A stretch of DNA of 64,000 nucleotides, from positions 1-64,000 of the forward strand of contig NZ_FNMV01000012.1 of NCBI RefSeq assembly GCF_900106645.1. Reading direction: 5' to 3'. Made by a program: the position numbers and the translations under genes. Position 1 is the stretch's first letter. Each line of letters starts with the position of its first letter. Positions 28,557 to 36,857 of the stretch are shown here, in pieces. Source of the DNA: Flavobacterium degerlachei. Its GTDB lineage: Bacteria; Bacteroidota; Bacteroidia; Flavobacteriales; Flavobacteriaceae. The notes under the pieces are model-generated. The model saw only the letters and a list, made by a program, of their open reading frames with translations, did not search any database and was not told the DNA's origin.

Positions 28557-29759
28557 ATGGCCAAGATTTTAATTACAGGAAACGGATTTGATTTGTTTCA
28601 TCATTTACCCACAAAATATCAGCATTTTATGTCTGTGATGAAAACAATTGAAAACAATCAATTTGATAATGATGTTTCTTTTGATGAATTATTTGGGCAC
28701 GAATTTAAGATGGATTCTAGTAATGATTATAGTGCAATCGTAGATAATTATAAAGTGGAGAATGTTTTATTTAATCATGAAAAATTAAATAAAATTAAGG
28801 AAATGTTGAAAGATAATTTATGGTATAAATATTTCTCAACAGTTTTAGAGATTGATACTTGGATTGATTTTGAGGTTGAAGTCGAAAATGTTTTGAAACA
28901 ACTATCAGTTTTAATAAAATCAGAAAACCCTCAATCGAAAAAAGTTAACAATTTTAGAGATGTAGCTATTAATTATCCTGATTTTAATTTATTTGGAATT
29001 ATTGAGCATAAATTTGATGATAAAGAAGTTTTTAGTGTTACAGAGAAATATTTAGATAAAAGAAAACGTGAAATTAAAAGCAAGGATATATTACATGATT
29101 TGTCTCGTTCATTCGAAGAATTTATTATTATTTTCAATAGATATTTAGTAGATGTTGTTTATAATTTTTATGGGGAGTTAGCAAATATAGATAATGTCCC
29201 CTTTCATTTAATGACCGAGATTTATACATTCAATTATACAGCTACATTAGAAAACATTTATAATATTGATAAGTCCAAAATAATTTATTTACATGGAGAA
29301 GTAAATGAGGATTGTCAAAAACAAAATTTAGTGCTGGGAGTTAGTGAAATTTCAGAAGATATTAAGATTGAGAAAGCTTATGACTTTACCAAATATTTCC
29401 AAAAGATTAAAAAAAATTCTAACAAAAAATTCATTGAAATTCCTTCAAAAAATAAAGGATATGATGAAGAGACTGTTTTTTATATTATTGGACATTCACT
29501 TGATAAGTCCGATAGTAACTACATCGTAAATATGTTTAATTTTTTAAAAGAGGATAGATTTGATAAATGTAGAATATGTGTTTTTTATTACGATTCTAAA
29601 GATCGAGATAGTAAAATTAGAAATGTACTGAATGTGGTAGGAGAAGAAACTATTTCAAAAATGCATCGAGACGATCGGCTTTCTTTTGTTGAATTAAATA
29701 ATAAAAATCTTATCATCGAATTCAACAAGAAACTTTATAAACATGAAATTTATATCTAA
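28557..29759 (+). CDS. abiH: AbiH-family abortive phage infection protein
   Basis: The 400-residue protein starts with LITGNGFDLFHHLPTKY, the AbiH signature that resembles a nucleotide-binding loop. FNYTATLENIY, YLHGEVNED and YIIGHSLDKSDSNY in the C-terminal half are the other conserved AbiH blocks. AbiH of Lactococcus causes abortive infection after phage attack; the mechanism is not known. An ATG at 28524 would add eleven residues. The ATG at 28557 places the motif near the N-terminus as in relatives. It stands alone among housekeeping genes, is very AT-rich and follows tandem repeats, all of which fit acquisition by transfer. Confidence 0.85.
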   Translation: MAKILITGNGFDLFHHLPTKYQHFMSVMKTIENNQFDNDVSFDELFGHEFKMDSSNDYSAIVDNYKVENVLFNHEKLNKIKEMLKDNLWYKYFSTVLEIDTWIDFEVEVENVLKQLSVLIKSENPQSKKVNNFRDVAINYPDFNLFGIIEHKFDDKEVFSVTEKYLDKRKREIKSKDILHDLSRSFEEFIIIFNRYLVDVVYNFYGELANIDNVPFHLMTEIYTFNYTATLENIYNIDKSKIIYLHGEVNEDCQKQNLVLGVSEISEDIKIEKAYDFTKYFQKIKKNSNKKFIEIPSKNKGYDEETVFYIIGHSLDKSDSNYIVNMFNFLKEDRFDKCRICVFYYDSKDRDSKIRNVLNVVGEETISKMHRDDRLSFVELNNKNLIIEFNKKLYKHEIYI

Positions 29760-29780
29760 CGAAAAGTGATCTTTTGTAGA

Positions 29781-29807
29781 CCTGCAAGGTTTTCAAAACC
29801 TTGCAAG
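29781..29807. terminator. Bidirectional terminator between abiH and the AIM24-family gene
   Basis: TGCAAGGTTTT (29783-29793) pairs with AAAACCTTGCA (29795-29805) between two convergent genes. The T-run is short. Confidence 0.7.
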
Positions 29808-29817
29808 TTATTATTTC

Positions 29818-30618
29818 TTAAAAACGATTATCGCCATCCAATAAATTCCCTAATCCACCAAGTAAACTACCTTCGTCACGGCTTTTCCCACCTGCTCTAG
29901 GTGCTGACGCGATGATTCTATCGGCTAGTCTGCTGAAGGGTAATGATTGTACATAAACAGTTCCAGGACCACGTAGTGTAGCATAAAATAATCCTTCTCC
30001 CCCAAAAATAGAGTTCTTGATTCCGCCAATGAACTCGATGTCGTAATCAACGTCTTTGGTAAATCCTACAATACAGCCCGTGTCTACTTTTAGGACTTCG
30101 CCTGTTCTTAGTTCTTTTTTGGCTAATGTTCCTCCTGAATGTACAAAGGCCATTCCGTCTCCTTCAATTTTTTGCATGATGAAACCTTCACCGCCAAAGA
30201 ATCCACGGCCTAATTTTTTAGAGAATTCAATTCCTACAGAAACACCTTTGGCGGCACAGAGGAATGAGCTTTTCTGGCAGATGAATTTTCCTTGAAATTC
30301 GGTTAAATCGATAGGGAGGATTTTTCCAGGATATGGAGAAGCAAATGATACTTTTCCTTTACTGTGATGTTGATTAATAAAAGCGGTCATAAATAAGCTT
30401 TCGCCTGTTAGGACTCTTTTACCGGCATTTAAAAGTTGGCCAAAGATTCCTGATTTTTGTTCTGAGCCGTCTCCAAAAATGGTTTCCATCTGGATGTTAT
30501 TGTCCATCATCATGAAGCTGCCTGCCTCAGCAATGACGATTTCTTGCGGATCTAGCTCAATTTCTACGTACTGCATTTCTTCGCCGAAAATCTGGTAATC
30601 TATTTCGTGTGCTGTCAT
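29818..30618 (-). CDS. TIGR00266/AIM24 family protein
   Basis: The 266-residue protein is a full-length member of a conserved beta-sheet family related to the tryptophan RNA-binding attenuator fold. Glycine-rich repeats such as EAGSFMMMD, GGTLAKKELRTGEVLKVDTGC and GGEGLFYATLRGPGTVYVQSLPF are visible. The C-terminal tail (RAGGKSRDEGSLLGGLGNLL) is low complexity. The bacterial role is unknown. Yeast AIM24 is a mitochondrial protein, but this does not give a function here. It stands alone with no informative neighbours. Confidence 0.85.
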   Translation of the reverse strand: MTAHEIDYQIFGEEMQYVEIELDPQEIVIAEAGSFMMMDNNIQMETIFGDGSEQKSGIFGQLLNAGKRVLTGESLFMTAFINQHHSKGKVSFASPYPGKILPIDLTEFQGKFICQKSSFLCAAKGVSVGIEFSKKLGRGFFGGEGFIMQKIEGDGMAFVHSGGTLAKKELRTGEVLKVDTGCIVGFTKDVDYDIEFIGGIKNSIFGGEGLFYATLRGPGTVYVQSLPFSRLADRIIASAPRAGGKSRDEGSLLGGLGNLLDGDNRF

Positions 30619-30825
30619 AATTTTGATTTTATTGATTTTTAAAAGATGATTTTTTTAATTGTTTGTTTTTTTTACCGTATGGAATCATAGTTTTTAAAAC
30701 ACATTGTTTTGTGAATCTTTGGTATATCAATGAAACTATGTTATAAGACGTAAACGGGGTTATAAAGTTACAGTTTTATGATTGTTTTGGGAATGTTGTT
30801 TTGGAAGAATTAACGTTGTTCTATG

Positions 30826-30930
30826 CGCGCAAGGGATAGTAGCGGAAAGCCCACAGTCCCGATTTTTAGGGACGAGGACTTGCAGTGAATAGCCCGACCC
30901 TGCCGGAGTTTACGGAGGCGGGTTGCGCCC
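30826..30930 (-). repeat. Interspersed hairpin element, copy B
   Basis: Read on the minus strand it starts GGGCGCAACCCGCC, has GGTCGGGCTATTCACTGCAAG, a hairpin GTCCC-TAAAAATC-GGGAC, then GGGCTTTCCGCTACTATCCC and TTGCGCGC. The shoulders match copies A and C while the stem is a different, GC-rich sequence. Confidence 0.75.
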
Positions 30931-30997
30931 AAATTCTTGTTAAATCGTTTAACTGTTTATTTGTTTAACTGTTGACTAAGTTTAGCGGGTTTTAGCA

Positions 30998-31031
30998 TAA
31001 AAAAACGGCTCACATTGCTGCGAACCGTCTT
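30998..31031 (-). terminator. Terminator of aminopeptidase P gene
   Basis: On the minus strand ACGGTTC (complement of 31022-31028) pairs with GAGCCGT (complement of 31005-31011), with one G-T wobble, and a run of T follows. Confidence 0.7.
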
Positions 31032-31032
31032 T

Positions 31033-31059
31033 ATTCTATTCTCTTTATTCTTTTTTCTA
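31033..31059. repeat. ATTCTATTCTCTTTATTC repeat, copy 2
   Basis: It repeats 11667-11694 with 22 or more identical bases. It lies between the pepP stop codon and its terminator. Confidence 0.6.
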
Positions 31060-31061
31060 AA

Positions 31062-32354
31062 TTAAGAATTCATCAAACTCTCAATTTCATCCACTTCAAT
31101 TGGGATGTTGCGCATCAAGTTAAACGGTTCTCCTGTTTCTTGAATTACGACATCATCCTCAAGACGGATTCCAAAACCTTCGGCTGGAATGTAAATTCCG
31201 GGCTCAACCGTGAAAACCATATTGGCTTGCATTGGTTCGGTTAGGATTCCGTAGTCATGTGTGTCCAATCCCATGTGATGAGAAGTTCCGTGCATGAAGT
31301 ATTTTTTGTAAGCTGGCCATTCTGGGTTTTCATTCTGAACATCAGCTTTGTCTAGCAATCCTAAACCTAGCAATTCAGAAGTCATCAATTTACCCACTTC
31401 AATATGATATTGTTTCCAGAGTGTTCCTGGAAGAAGCATTTTAGTTGCTTCATTCTTAACGCGTAAAACGGCGTTGTAAACTGCTTTTTGTCGGTCGTTG
31501 TATTTTCCTGAAACTGGAATGGTACGGGTCATGTCACTGGAGTAATTTGCATATTCTGCGCCAGCATCAATTAGGATTAAATCACCGGCTTTACATTGCT
31601 GGTTGTTTTCGATATAATGCAATACATTAGCATTGTTTCCTGAACCGATAATCGGCGTATAAGCAAAACCTTTAGAACGGTTGCGAGTGAATTCGTGGAT
31701 GAATTCAGCTTCAATTTCATATTCCATCACATTCGGTTTCACGAAAGATAAAATACGTCTGAATCCTTTTTCGGTAATGTTACAGGCTTGTTGAATCAAA
31801 TCTATCTCTTCGCTTTCTTTTACAGAACGAATGCGTTGCAGAATTGGGTTGCTTTTTGCAACTGTATGAGCAGGATATTTTTCTTTCCATTTTTTTACAA
31901 AACGAGCTTCACGAGTTTCAGTTTCTACTGCAGCACGATAATGTTCGTTAGTATTGATGTACATGGTATCAGCATACGTCATCATCTCGTTTAAAACCTT
32001 ATCGAAATCTTGTAACCAGTGCACATTCTTGATTCCAGAAACGGCTAAAGCGCGTTCTTTAGTTAGTTTCTCTCCTTCCCAAACCGCAATATGATCGTTT
32101 GTTTCTTTTAAAAACAACATTTCTCTTTGGTTCTCATAAGGAGCGTCAGGGAAAAGCAGTAAAATACTTTCCTCTTGGTCTACACCGCTTAAATAAAAAA
32201 TGTCTCGGTGTTGTGCAAATGGCATTGTGCTATCAGCACTAATTGGGTAGATATCGTTGGAGTTAAAAACGGCAACGCTTTTAGGCTTCATTTGAGCCAT
32301 AAATTTGGAGCGGTTTTTTATAAATAGGTCACGGTCAATTTGATGGTATTTCAT
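31062..32354 (-). CDS. pepP: Xaa-Pro aminopeptidase (aminopeptidase P, M24B)
   Basis: The 430-residue metalloprotease removes an N-terminal residue preceding proline. An N-terminal creatinase-like domain (about 1-170) is followed by the pita-bread domain. The five metal ligands are visible: Asp in LILIDAGAEY, Asp in YSSDMTRTIPVSG, His in HGTSHHMGLD, Glu in FTVEPGIYI and Glu in IRLEDDVVI. No signal peptide is seen, so it is cytoplasmic. It is monocistronic with its own terminator. Length is normal. Confidence 0.93.
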   Translation of the reverse strand: MKYHQIDRDLFIKNRSKFMAQMKPKSVAVFNSNDIYPISADSTMPFAQHRDIFYLSGVDQEESILLLFPDAPYENQREMLFLKETNDHIAVWEGEKLTKERALAVSGIKNVHWLQDFDKVLNEMMTYADTMYINTNEHYRAAVETETREARFVKKWKEKYPAHTVAKSNPILQRIRSVKESEEIDLIQQACNITEKGFRRILSFVKPNVMEYEIEAEFIHEFTRNRSKGFAYTPIIGSGNNANVLHYIENNQQCKAGDLILIDAGAEYANYSSDMTRTIPVSGKYNDRQKAVYNAVLRVKNEATKMLLPGTLWKQYHIEVGKLMTSELLGLGLLDKADVQNENPEWPAYKKYFMHGTSHHMGLDTHDYGILTEPMQANMVFTVEPGIYIPAEGFGIRLEDDVVIQETGEPFNLMRNIPIEVDEIESLMNS

Positions 32355-32446
32355 AACAATGTAAGATTTACGTTTAATACCTCAAAAATACTAAGATTAA
32401 ATCGTTTCAGCTTATGAATTCAACAATTTTATGTAAAAAACAACAA

Positions 32447-32492
32447 AAACGCATTAGCTTAAAAAAAAGTCTTTTTTAAACCAATGCGTTAT
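32447..32492 (-). terminator. Terminator of the aceB-aceA locus
   Basis: AACGCATT (32449-32456) pairs with AATGCGTT (32483-32490), and an inner TTAAAAAA/TTTTTTAA stem sits between them. On the minus strand it is followed by a T-rich run. It lies just downstream of the aceA remnant and is probably the old aceA terminator. Confidence 0.65.
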
Positions 32493-32525
32493 GCAATTGA
32501 ATTAGTAATGATGATTTTGTTTAAA

Positions 32526-32624
32526 CTATTCCGTTTTAGAAGAGTATTGAATAGCAGTTGTAATAGATCGTATGGTGTTTACTGTATTTTCAATGGCGTC
32601 AAAATAAGTAGAGGCTAGAATGTC
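32526..32624 (-). pseudogene. aceA: C-terminal remnant of isocitrate lyase
   Basis: On the minus strand a 32-codon frame between two stop codons reads ILASTYFDAIENTVNTIRS and then ITTAIQYSSKTE. This fits the extreme C-terminus of isocitrate lyase, whose usual form is a TGYFD...ISSTTALKGSTE tail. In Flavobacteria aceA commonly lies directly downstream of aceB, where this fragment is found. About 400 upstream codons are missing, with only 27 bases left between the fragment and aceB. The identification rests on a short stretch plus position. Confidence 0.65.
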
Positions 32625-32651
32625 CTATAAGTACTCTTATGTTTTTGGTTT

Positions 32652-34253
32652 TTAAATGTATTTGTAGCCTGGAATGGTTAAAAAGTCAATAAAGTTTGGA
32701 TTTACGACTAATACATCTAATAGTTGTTCAGCTAAATTGTATTTTCCTTTTTCGTGCTTGTCATCGCCAACTAGTTTTTTTATTTTTTCGAACTCTTCCA
32801 TCGCTAATTTATGGTAGTAATTATGGGTCAATTTTTTGTTATTGTCCAAAGTCACTTCGTTTTGCAGCCACTGCCACAATTGAGATCTCGAAATCTCTGC
32901 CGTTGCTGCGTCTTCCATTAAGTGATGTATTGCCGCCGCGCCTTGTCCGTTAAGCCATGAAGCGAGATATAGAATAGAAATGCTGATGTTTTTTCGGATG
33001 CCTTCCTCGGTAATAGTTCCTTTTGGCACTTCTAATAAATCGCTTTCGGTGATTTGTAAGTCAGCTCTTTTTATGTGAATTTGATTTTTTGTTGGCATCT
33101 CAGTATCGAATACTTTCATTGCTATAGGAACCAAATCTGGATGTGCTACCCAAGTACCATCATGTCCGTTTCTAACCTCTAGTTGTTTGTCGGCAATTAC
33201 TTTATTAAATGCAAGCGTATTGGCTTGCTCGTCATTTTTTATTGGGATCTGTGCTGCCATTCCACCTATCGCGTGAATGTTTCTTTTGTGGCAACGTTGA
33301 ATTACCAGTTGAGAATACGCACTCATGAAAGGAGAAGTCATTGAAACTTGATCTCTATTTGGTACTATAAAAGCTGGGTTGTTTCTTAGTTTTTTAATGT
33401 AAGAAAAAATATAATCCCATCTTCCACAGTTAAGACCAACGATATGATCTCTCAATTCAAAAATTATTTCGTCGAGTTGGAAACTGGCAGTTATTGTTTC
33501 TACTAAAACAGTGGCTTTGAAAGTTCCGTTTTGCTCTCCCAAGTATTCTTGTGCAAATTCGAAAACGTCATTCCACCATCTCGCTTCTAAATAGTGTTCT
33601 AATTTTGGTAAATAAAAATAGGGTGCAGTTCCTTTTTTAATTAGTTCTTCATGATTATGAAAAGCATATAATCCAAAATCGACTAGAGAGCCAGAAGCCT
33701 GCTCGCCATCTATCAAAATATTTTTTTCTTGTAAATGTAGTCCTCTTGGTCGAACAATTAAGACGGCGGTATTTTCATTTAAAGAGTATTTCTTGTTTTT
33801 AACTGTGTCTTCTAAAGATATGGTTTTGTTTACCGCATCTTTTAAGTTTTGTTGACCAGTCATTAAGTTGCTCCATGTTGGAGAAGTACTGTCTTCAAAA
33901 TCAGCCATAAAAGTTTTGGCTCCTGAATTTAATGCGTTAATCACCATTTTTCTGTCAACAGGTCCAGTTATTTCTACTCTTCTGTCAAGTAAGTCTTTTG
34001 GAATTACTGCAGCACGCCAATTGCTTTCTCTAATGTTTTCTGTTTCAACTGGAAAAGTAGGTAAGGAGCCTGCATCAAATAAAAGCTGTTGTTGTTTTCG
34101 GTCTTCCAATAATGATAGTCTTGTGCTGTTGAATTTTTGGTGCAATTCAGTTAGAAAATCAATTGCCTTATCTGTTAATATTTCAGCATAATTTTGTTTT
34201 GTATCTGCTGATAGCTGGAAGTTTTTTTCGGTTATTTCGGTTTGTTGTATCAT
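32652..34253 (-). CDS. aceB: Malate synthase A
   Basis: The 533-residue enzyme condenses glyoxylate with acetyl-CoA to malate, the second step of the glyoxylate shunt. Family blocks include FMADFEDSTSPTWSNL near residue 115, LIVRPRGLHL, CGRWDYIFSYIKK, and DGTWVAHPDLVPIA towards the C-terminal third. Length matches the A isoform. A RamB-like regulator is divergent, which fits acetate-responsive control. Isocitrate lyase, the expected next gene, is reduced to a fragment, so malate synthase has no local source of glyoxylate. Confidence 0.95.
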   Translation of the reverse strand: MIQQTEITEKNFQLSADTKQNYAEILTDKAIDFLTELHQKFNSTRLSLLEDRKQQQLLFDAGSLPTFPVETENIRESNWRAAVIPKDLLDRRVEITGPVDRKMVINALNSGAKTFMADFEDSTSPTWSNLMTGQQNLKDAVNKTISLEDTVKNKKYSLNENTAVLIVRPRGLHLQEKNILIDGEQASGSLVDFGLYAFHNHEELIKKGTAPYFYLPKLEHYLEARWWNDVFEFAQEYLGEQNGTFKATVLVETITASFQLDEIIFELRDHIVGLNCGRWDYIFSYIKKLRNNPAFIVPNRDQVSMTSPFMSAYSQLVIQRCHKRNIHAIGGMAAQIPIKNDEQANTLAFNKVIADKQLEVRNGHDGTWVAHPDLVPIAMKVFDTEMPTKNQIHIKRADLQITESDLLEVPKGTITEEGIRKNISISILYLASWLNGQGAAAIHHLMEDAATAEISRSQLWQWLQNEVTLDNNKKLTHNYYHKLAMEEFEKIKKLVGDDKHEKGKYNLAEQLLDVLVVNPNFIDFLTIPGYKYI

Positions 34254-34273
34254 GGTTAGTTGGTTTTACAATA

Positions 34274-34303
34274 CAATGTTACGAAAAGTTTTTTACTAAA
34301 CAA
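34274..34303 (-). promoter_or_regulatory. Promoter of aceB
   Basis: On the minus strand TTG (complement of 34301-34303), 19 bases and TAACATTG (complement of 34274-34281) resemble TTTG/TAnnTTTG with one mismatch in the -7 box. It lies 21 bases upstream of the aceB ATG. Confidence 0.55.
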
Positions 34304-34316
34304 GCGAACGTACGCT
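34303..34316. promoter_or_regulatory. Candidate operator: AGCGAACGTACGCT palindrome
   Basis: This 14-bp inverted repeat has one non-pairing position per half. It sits immediately upstream of, and touches, the aceB -33 element, in the spacer shared with the RamB-like regulator. It is GC-richer than its surroundings. Binding by the regulator is an inference. Confidence 0.45.
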
Positions 34317-34335
34317 AAAAATGTATAAAACTTTT

Positions 34336-34366
34336 TTTGCGAATTTTATTTTTTAGGCTATCTTTG
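34336..34366 (+). promoter_or_regulatory. Consensus promoter of the RamB-like regulator
   Basis: TTTG (34336-34339), 19 bases, then TATCTTTG (34359-34366) match the consensus fully. The ATG follows four bases after the -7 box, so the transcript is predicted to be leaderless. Confidence 0.75.
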
Positions 34367-34370
34367 ATTT

Positions 34371-35852
34371 ATGAACGTAGAAAAAGAGTATATCAAATTA
34401 ATTTTTGGGCTAAAGCTCAAACAGGCGCGTACCAATAAGAATTTATCTTTGTTTGGCTTAGCCAAATTAACGGAGCTTTCTAAATCCTACTTGAATGAAA
34501 TCGAAAAAGGAAAAAAATATCCTAAAACCGACAAGATCATTCTTTTGGCAGAAAAGCTAGAGGTTTCGTACGACCATATGGTTTCTTTGAAGTTGGATAA
34601 TAACTTGGCGCCGATTGGGGAGATTTTAAAATCGGGGATTCTTAAGGAGATACCGCTCGATATTTTTGGGATTCAGGAAAATGACCTTATTGATATCATT
34701 GCGAATGCTCCTGCTAAAGTAAATGCGTTTATAAGTACAATTATTGAAATTGCGCAGCATTATAATTTAACTAGGGAAAGTTTTTTCCTGGCTGCTTTAC
34801 GTTCGTATCAAGAAGCGCATAATAATTATTTTGAGGATTTAGAACAAAAGGTATTGGACTTCTCTAAAGCCTTTCAGATAAATATCAATACTAAAATTTC
34901 TATAGAAGATTTAACAGCGGTACTTACGGAGGAATATGGTTACACAATTCAGGAGATTGTTTTTTCAGAACAAGAGGAGTTGGGAGATTTGCGGTCTATA
35001 TATGTTCCAAAGAGCAAAACTTTATTGCTTTCATTGGATATCGATGAACAGCAAAAAGCATTTATCCTAGCGAAAGAAATTGCTTATAATTATCTTGAAA
35101 TAACAGAAAGGTTGTATACTTTCAGCTGGATTAAATTCAAGAATTTTGACGAGGTACTTAATAATTTTTATGCTTCCTATTTTGCAGGAGCTTTGTTGAT
35201 TCCGAGAAAGCAGTTGGTGAGTGAGCTCAATCTATTTTTGGCGAAGTCAGATCCTAAGCCGCAAGAAATGATCCAGCTAATGAGTCAGTTTAATGTTTCG
35301 CCAGAATCTTTTTACCAGCGATTAACGAATATTTTGCCAAAAGACTTTCTGTTAAAAAATATATTCTTTCTGCGGTTGTCTCATAAAATTGGAGCAGATA
35401 CTTATCAGATAAAAAAGGAACTGCATATTACGAATCAACAGGAGCCGCATGCTAATGAAATGAATGAGCATTACTGTCGAAGATGGATTTCAGTAAAAAC
35501 AATAGTCGAATCGATTAAGCAAAACAAGAGCCATTTTTTTGATGCGCAAATTTCGCGTTATGAAAACAGTGGTAATGAGTTTTTGGTATTCTCCTCAGCA
35601 ACTGAAGATCCTTTTAAAAAAGATTGTTTGAGAAGTATATCTGTTGGGATATTAATCACACCGGGGATGAAGAAGAAATTCAAATTTATCGATAATAAAT
35701 CAATAAAAAAGCAAATTGTAGGGGTGACTTGTGAAACTTGTGCCGTTAAAAACTGTGAAGAAAGGGCTTCGCCTCCAGTACAATTAGACCTTAAAATTCG
35801 AAATGAAAATACGGAAATAATTGTACAAAAATACATGGCTAAATTTAGTTGA
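34371..35852 (+). CDS. ScfR/RamB-like XRE-family transcriptional regulator
   Basis: The 493-residue protein has an N-terminal XRE helix-turn-helix (about 12-66, LKQARTNKNLSLFGLAKLT). A degenerate IrrE-like middle region follows, in which the HExxH motif is replaced by KEIAYN. A cysteine cluster (CETCAVKNCEERASPP) lies near the C-terminus, as in short-chain fatty acyl-CoA responsive regulators. RamB of Corynebacterium, the best known member, represses aceA and aceB. The divergent aceB gene therefore suggests control of the glyoxylate shunt. Ligand and sign of regulation are inferred. Confidence 0.85.
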   Translation: MNVEKEYIKLIFGLKLKQARTNKNLSLFGLAKLTELSKSYLNEIEKGKKYPKTDKIILLAEKLEVSYDHMVSLKLDNNLAPIGEILKSGILKEIPLDIFGIQENDLIDIIANAPAKVNAFISTIIEIAQHYNLTRESFFLAALRSYQEAHNNYFEDLEQKVLDFSKAFQININTKISIEDLTAVLTEEYGYTIQEIVFSEQEELGDLRSIYVPKSKTLLLSLDIDEQQKAFILAKEIAYNYLEITERLYTFSWIKFKNFDEVLNNFYASYFAGALLIPRKQLVSELNLFLAKSDPKPQEMIQLMSQFNVSPESFYQRLTNILPKDFLLKNIFFLRLSHKIGADTYQIKKELHITNQQEPHANEMNEHYCRRWISVKTIVESIKQNKSHFFDAQISRYENSGNEFLVFSSATEDPFKKDCLRSISVGILITPGMKKKFKFIDNKSIKKQIVGVTCETCAVKNCEERASPPVQLDLKIRNENTEIIVQKYMAKFS

Positions 35853-36116
35853 TCTAAAATTATTTGCTAGATTCATTTGTTTTTTCTCGAGATAAAAAAT
35901 AAAATTAGAATGCTAAATGCAGCGAATCAGGCATGGAAATTAACGTTGAAAAAGGCAGCGAAAGCGTTTTTTTAAAAATTAGGGCAAGTCTTGTTAAATA
36001 AAAATGTAGGCGGGAGTAAAAATTAATTGGCAATCAATCAGTAAAATATGGGGTTGACATGGTTTTTTGGCCAAATCGAAAGCACTTTAAAATCATTATA
36101 AATAACAGCGATAAGG
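35853..36116. other. Spacer upstream of sdhC, no gene recognised
   Basis: The interval between the regulator and the sdh promoter shows only AT-rich sequence with no repeat copy or open frame I can support. Confidence 0.5.
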
Positions 36117-36147
36117 TTGTAGTTCAGCTCGAATTACTCTATTTTTG
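36117..36147 (+). promoter_or_regulatory. Promoter of sdhCAB
   Basis: TTG (36117-36119), 20 bases, then TATTTTTG (36140-36147) fit the Bacteroidota consensus. It overlaps the upstream in-frame GTG, which is therefore not the start of sdhC. Confidence 0.75.
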
Positions 36148-36179
36148 TGACATTCTTAAAAATAAATTATTCAAATCTT

Positions 36180-36845
36180 ATGGCAAAATCTGCATTATTG
36201 AAGTCGTCAATAGCTAAAAAAGTTGCTATGGCGCTTTCAGGACTTTTTCTGATGTTGTTTCTAGCACAGCACTTTTTCATTAATATGACGTCGGTGTTTA
36301 GTCCGGACACGTTCAATTCAATTTCTCATTTTATGGGAAATAATCCTTTGGTTCAATTTGTAATTCAACCCATTTTAATCGTAGGGGTGATTTTTCACTT
36401 CATTATGGGCTTTGTTTTAGATTTTAAAAATAGAAGTGCAAGACCTATTGCTTATGCAAAAAACAATGGTGCTGCAAATTCTTCTTGGGCATCTAGAAAT
36501 ATGATTATTTCTGGTTCGGTAATTTTAGCGTTTTTAGGATTACATTTTTATGATTTCTGGGTTCCGGAAATGGTTTATAAATATGTAGCGTTTAACCCAC
36601 TGGATGAAACTAGATATTTTCATGAATTAGCTGAAAAGTTTGAAAGTCCTTTGCGTACGGCATTGTACTGTATTTCATTTGTATTGTTATCATTACACTT
36701 AAAACACGGATTTAGTTCTTCTTTTCAATCGGTAGGTTTCAATAATAAATATTCTAAAGGATTGAAAAATTTCGGATTAGCATTTGCTTTCGTTATTCCT
36801 TTTGGATTTATTTTTATTGCATTATTTCATCATTTCAATCATTAA
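36180..36845 (+). CDS. sdhC: Succinate dehydrogenase cytochrome b subunit
   Basis: The 221-residue inner-membrane protein anchors the flavoprotein and iron-sulfur subunits and carries heme b. Five membrane helices can be seen (about 15-36, 60-85, 108-130, 155-180 and 195-218). Histidines suited to heme binding lie in LAQHFF, FHFIMG, LGLHFYD and SLHLKHGF. This is the single-chain anchor of type B quinone-coupled enzymes. An in-frame GTG at 36147 lies in the promoter, so the ATG at 36180 (MAKSALLKSS) is chosen. It is followed 12 bases later by sdhA. Confidence 0.93.
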   Translation: MAKSALLKSSIAKKVAMALSGLFLMLFLAQHFFINMTSVFSPDTFNSISHFMGNNPLVQFVIQPILIVGVIFHFIMGFVLDFKNRSARPIAYAKNNGAANSSWASRNMIISGSVILAFLGLHFYDFWVPEMVYKYVAFNPLDETRYFHELAEKFESPLRTALYCISFVLLSLHLKHGFSSSFQSVGFNNKYSKGLKNFGLAFAFVIPFGFIFIALFHHFNH

Positions 36846-36857
36846 TATTAAATTATA

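Larger units (their letters stand above)
30619..31061. other. Spacer with hairpin repeat and a terminator
   Basis: The 443-base gap has hairpin-repeat copy B (30826-30930), the pepP terminator and an ATTCTATTCTC repeat. The rest shows no coding content. Confidence 0.55.
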
